From assembly GCF_001547935.1 (NCBI RefSeq), contig NZ_AP014635.1:2666001-2730000 (forward strand): DNA of 64,000 bases, read 5' to 3'. Positions within the stretch are counted from its first letter, which is position 1, and the number at the start of each line of letters is the position of its first letter. A model generated the notes under the pieces. It was not told the origin of the DNA, did no database searches, and saw only the letters and a program-made list of their open reading frames with translations. The position numbers and the translations under genes were made by a program. Shown one piece after another: positions 62,248 through 64,000 of this stretch. Source of the stretch: Vibrio tritonius (GTDB lineage Bacteria > Pseudomonadota > Gammaproteobacteria > Enterobacterales > Vibrionaceae).

Positions 62248-62572
62248 GCAACAAATAACCCAGTGGCTGACGACTAGCCAGCATACCTCGGGTACCAGAC
62301 TGCCCCTTAGTCATGATGCCGTATTGCAACGGCAATCTAGAGCAGGACAAGACGGAGTCACACTGGAACTAAACCCACTGATCTACGATGAATTGTGGTT
62401 ACAAAGCCTGCTTCGTCAATACCATGCTCAGCCAGAGCAATTTTGGTGTTGTAAGCCCTTTATGTCGGAGAAAAAAACATGGTGTTTATGGATTGAGTTA
62501 CCCTCATCAGGCAACGTTGAGCAGCACGTCGAACAACTGCTGGTAATGCTCACCTTGGCGCAGTTGGACTAA
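62240..62572 (+). CDS. hrpV: HrpV, negative regulator of Hrp genes
   Basis: The 110-residue protein is last in the hrcC operon, as hrpV is in P. syringae. It has a basic N-terminal half and a strand-rich segment (FWCCKPFMSEKKTWCLWIEL) followed by a helix. In Pseudomonas HrpV binds HrpS and blocks hrpL expression. Since no hrpS lies in this window, either hrpS is elsewhere or HrpV has another target. The call depends mainly on position and length. Confidence 0.78.
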   Translation: MIKQQITQWLTTSQHTSGTRLPLSHDAVLQRQSRAGQDGVTLELNPLIYDELWLQSLLRQYHAQPEQFWCCKPFMSEKKTWCLWIELPSSGNVEQHVEQLLVMLTLAQLD

Positions 62573-62673
62573 TGAGACGCTAAACTCAATCATTACTGCC
62601 TAGCTATTGCATCTATCTGCATAAGGTTACACACTGAACTGTATAACTTTTTAAGAACAGAGATGAGGCCGGG

Positions 62674-63921
62674 ATGAAAATCATCAACGCGCGCTTGCGC
62701 CAACAGACACAGCTTTACACTCTCACTTGCGAAAATGGACGTTTCGTCGCAATTGAGGCACAGACTCAAGGAATGGTCGACACCTCGGCTGATATTGACG
62801 CCCAAGGTCACCTGCTTTGTGCGCCCTTTGTTGAGCCACACATCCACCTTGACGCTGTAATGACCGTCGGTGAACCACGCTGGAATAAAAGCGGCACTCT
62901 GTTTGAAGGAATTGCCTGCTGGGCAGAGCGCAAACCCATGCTAACCGAGCAAGATGTCCAAACTCGCGTACGCAAAACCGCTCGGTTACTGGCTGAAAAC
63001 GGCGTGCAGTTTGTCCGCACTCATGTGGATGTAACTGACCCAGAGCTTACTGCGCTTAAAGCCATTGTAGCCCTTAAAGCAGAACTCGCCCCATTCATGG
63101 ATTTGCAAATTGTTGCTTTTCCTCAAGAGGGCATTCTCTCCTACCCTAACGGCAAAGGTTTGATGGAACAAGCGGTAGAACTCGGTGCCGATGTTATTGG
63201 CGGCATACCTCACTTTGAATTCACCCGCGAATATGGGGTGGAATCGATGCGTTGGGTTATGGCGTTTGCTAAACAACACGACAAATTGGTGGATGTGCAT
63301 TGCGACGAAATTGATGATGAAGCGTCGCGCTTTTTAGAGGTTCTCGCTACTGCAGCCCTTGAAGCCGGGATGGGCGATAAAGTGACTGCTAGCCATACCA
63401 CAGCGATGCACTCTTACAATAACGCTTACTGCTCTAAACTGTTTCGTCTATTGAAAATGTCGAAAATAAACTTTGTCTCGTGCCCAACCTCCAACATTCA
63501 TTTGCAAGGTCGCTTTGATAACTTACCTAAACGGCGCGGAATCACGCGCATTAAAGAGCTCACCGACGCGGGAATGACCGTCGCTTTAGCTCAAGATTCG
63601 ATTCAAGATCCTTGGTACAGCCTAGGTAATGGTAAGTTATTGCGCGAGCTTGATTTTGCCCTACATGCTTGCCATATGATGGGCTTTGATGATTTCTCCC
63701 ACGGTTTGGATTTCATCACTGACAATGGCGCGAAAGTGCTGCACATCACAGAAAAATACGGTATTGAAGTCGGAAAACCAGCGAGTTTCATCATTCTTGA
63801 TGGAGCCGATGATGTTGAGGTGATTCGCGACCAAGCAGACGTGCTTTGGTCGGTAAGAGAGGGGAACGTATTAATCGAGCGTAAGCCAGCAACACTGACC
63901 AAGACCATTGCGTGGTCATGA
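62674..63921 (+). CDS. CodA-like cytosine deaminase/amidohydrolase
   Basis: The 415-residue amidohydrolase aligns along its length with E. coli CodA: metal ligands His56 and His58 (FVEPHIHLD), SGTLFEGI, RTHVDV, LQIVAFPQEGILSYPNG, IPHFEFTREYGVES, His209 and Glu212 (VDVHCDEIDDE), His241 (ASHTTAMHSYN), and Asp308. The catalytic loop differs: CodA has Gly-His-Asp-Asp, while here it is Ala-Gln-Asp-Ser (306-309). The position matching CodA Asp314, known to affect substrate choice, is Ser309. The substrate may therefore be another pyrimidine or purine-like base. It lies outside the hrp boxes and is a single gene. Confidence 0.82.
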   Translation: MKIINARLRQQTQLYTLTCENGRFVAIEAQTQGMVDTSADIDAQGHLLCAPFVEPHIHLDAVMTVGEPRWNKSGTLFEGIACWAERKPMLTEQDVQTRVRKTARLLAENGVQFVRTHVDVTDPELTALKAIVALKAELAPFMDLQIVAFPQEGILSYPNGKGLMEQAVELGADVIGGIPHFEFTREYGVESMRWVMAFAKQHDKLVDVHCDEIDDEASRFLEVLATAALEAGMGDKVTASHTTAMHSYNNAYCSKLFRLLKMSKINFVSCPTSNIHLQGRFDNLPKRRGITRIKELTDAGMTVALAQDSIQDPWYSLGNGKLLRELDFALHACHMMGFDDFSHGLDFITDNGAKVLHITEKYGIEVGKPASFIILDGADDVEVIRDQADVLWSVREGNVLIERKPATLTKTIAWS

Positions 63922-64000
63922 GTTAAATCACGACTCAATGCACAGTGAGTGTAGTAAAGAAAGCCAATCGCTCTACAAGTGATAAAAAAAGCGCATTCCC

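Overview
The window looks like chromosomal DNA of a gammaproteobacterium, most likely a Vibrio or close relative. This is inferred from the overall gene set, moderate GC content and a short Vibrio-style palindrome (TATACCCAAGT...ACTTGGGTATA type) near 18.7 and 44.1 kb. No rRNA or tRNA gene was seen. Species cannot be named from sequence alone.

Layout. (1) 0-6 kb, accessory and partly decayed: an orphan Hcp with an overlapping DUF4225 protein and a small membrane protein, a broken YafO-type toxin with a small antitoxin, a secreted family PL11 rhamnogalacturonan lyase, and a TumE/TumA toxin-antitoxin pair lying between two copies of the same terminator. (2) 6-15 kb, amino-acid/2-oxoacid metabolism: polar amino-acid ABC transporter (binding protein detached from the permease/ATPase operon), aminotransferase, omega-amidase, two 2-hydroxyacid dehydrogenases and a GcvA-like regulator. 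(3) 15.5-21.6 kb, xylose use: xylA, an MFS xylose transporter, xylR and xylB. (4) 21.6-27.3 kb, 5-oxoproline use: LysR regulator, DUF1445 protein, pxpA, pxpB, pxpC and an NRAMP-family transporter. (5) 27.3-62.6 kb, an almost complete plant-pathogen-style Hrp/Hrc type III secretion island. (6) A CodA-like deaminase at the right edge.

The Hrp island carries a candidate effector, HrpW (harpin plus PL3 pectate lyase), an AvrE/DspE effector, the operon hrpA-harpin-hrpB-hrcJ-hrpD-hrpE, a second pilin-like gene, the HrpX/HrpY two-component pair, a Gly-rich harpin, hrpJ-hrcV, a degenerate GGDEF membrane protein, hrpQ-hrcN-hrpO-hrpP-hrcQ-hrcR-hrcS-hrcT-hrcU, the ECF sigma factor hrpL, a CesT-like chaperone and hrpF-hrpG-hrcC-hrpT-hrpV. 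The gene order follows Pseudomonas syringae/Erwinia group systems. Eight strong HrpL-type promoters (GGAACT-N15/16-CCACNNA) sit in front of these units, so HrpL very probably controls the whole island. No hrpS-like enhancer-binding protein was found.

The most unusual feature is a short DNA repeat (core GGGGACAGGCACTTC) present in about 21 copies. Most lie inside hrpW, avrE, hrpD, hrpE and a harpin gene, largely in one reading frame that adds Gly-Thr-Gly-Thr-Ser to the proteins. A REP-associated tyrosine transposase (RAYT) gene, with further copies just upstream, sits between avrE and hrpE. This looks like a RAYT/REP family spreading through, and being translated within, secretion genes. Together with PL11, HrpW, AvrE and xylose genes, the window suggests an organism that interacts with plants or algae (inference).
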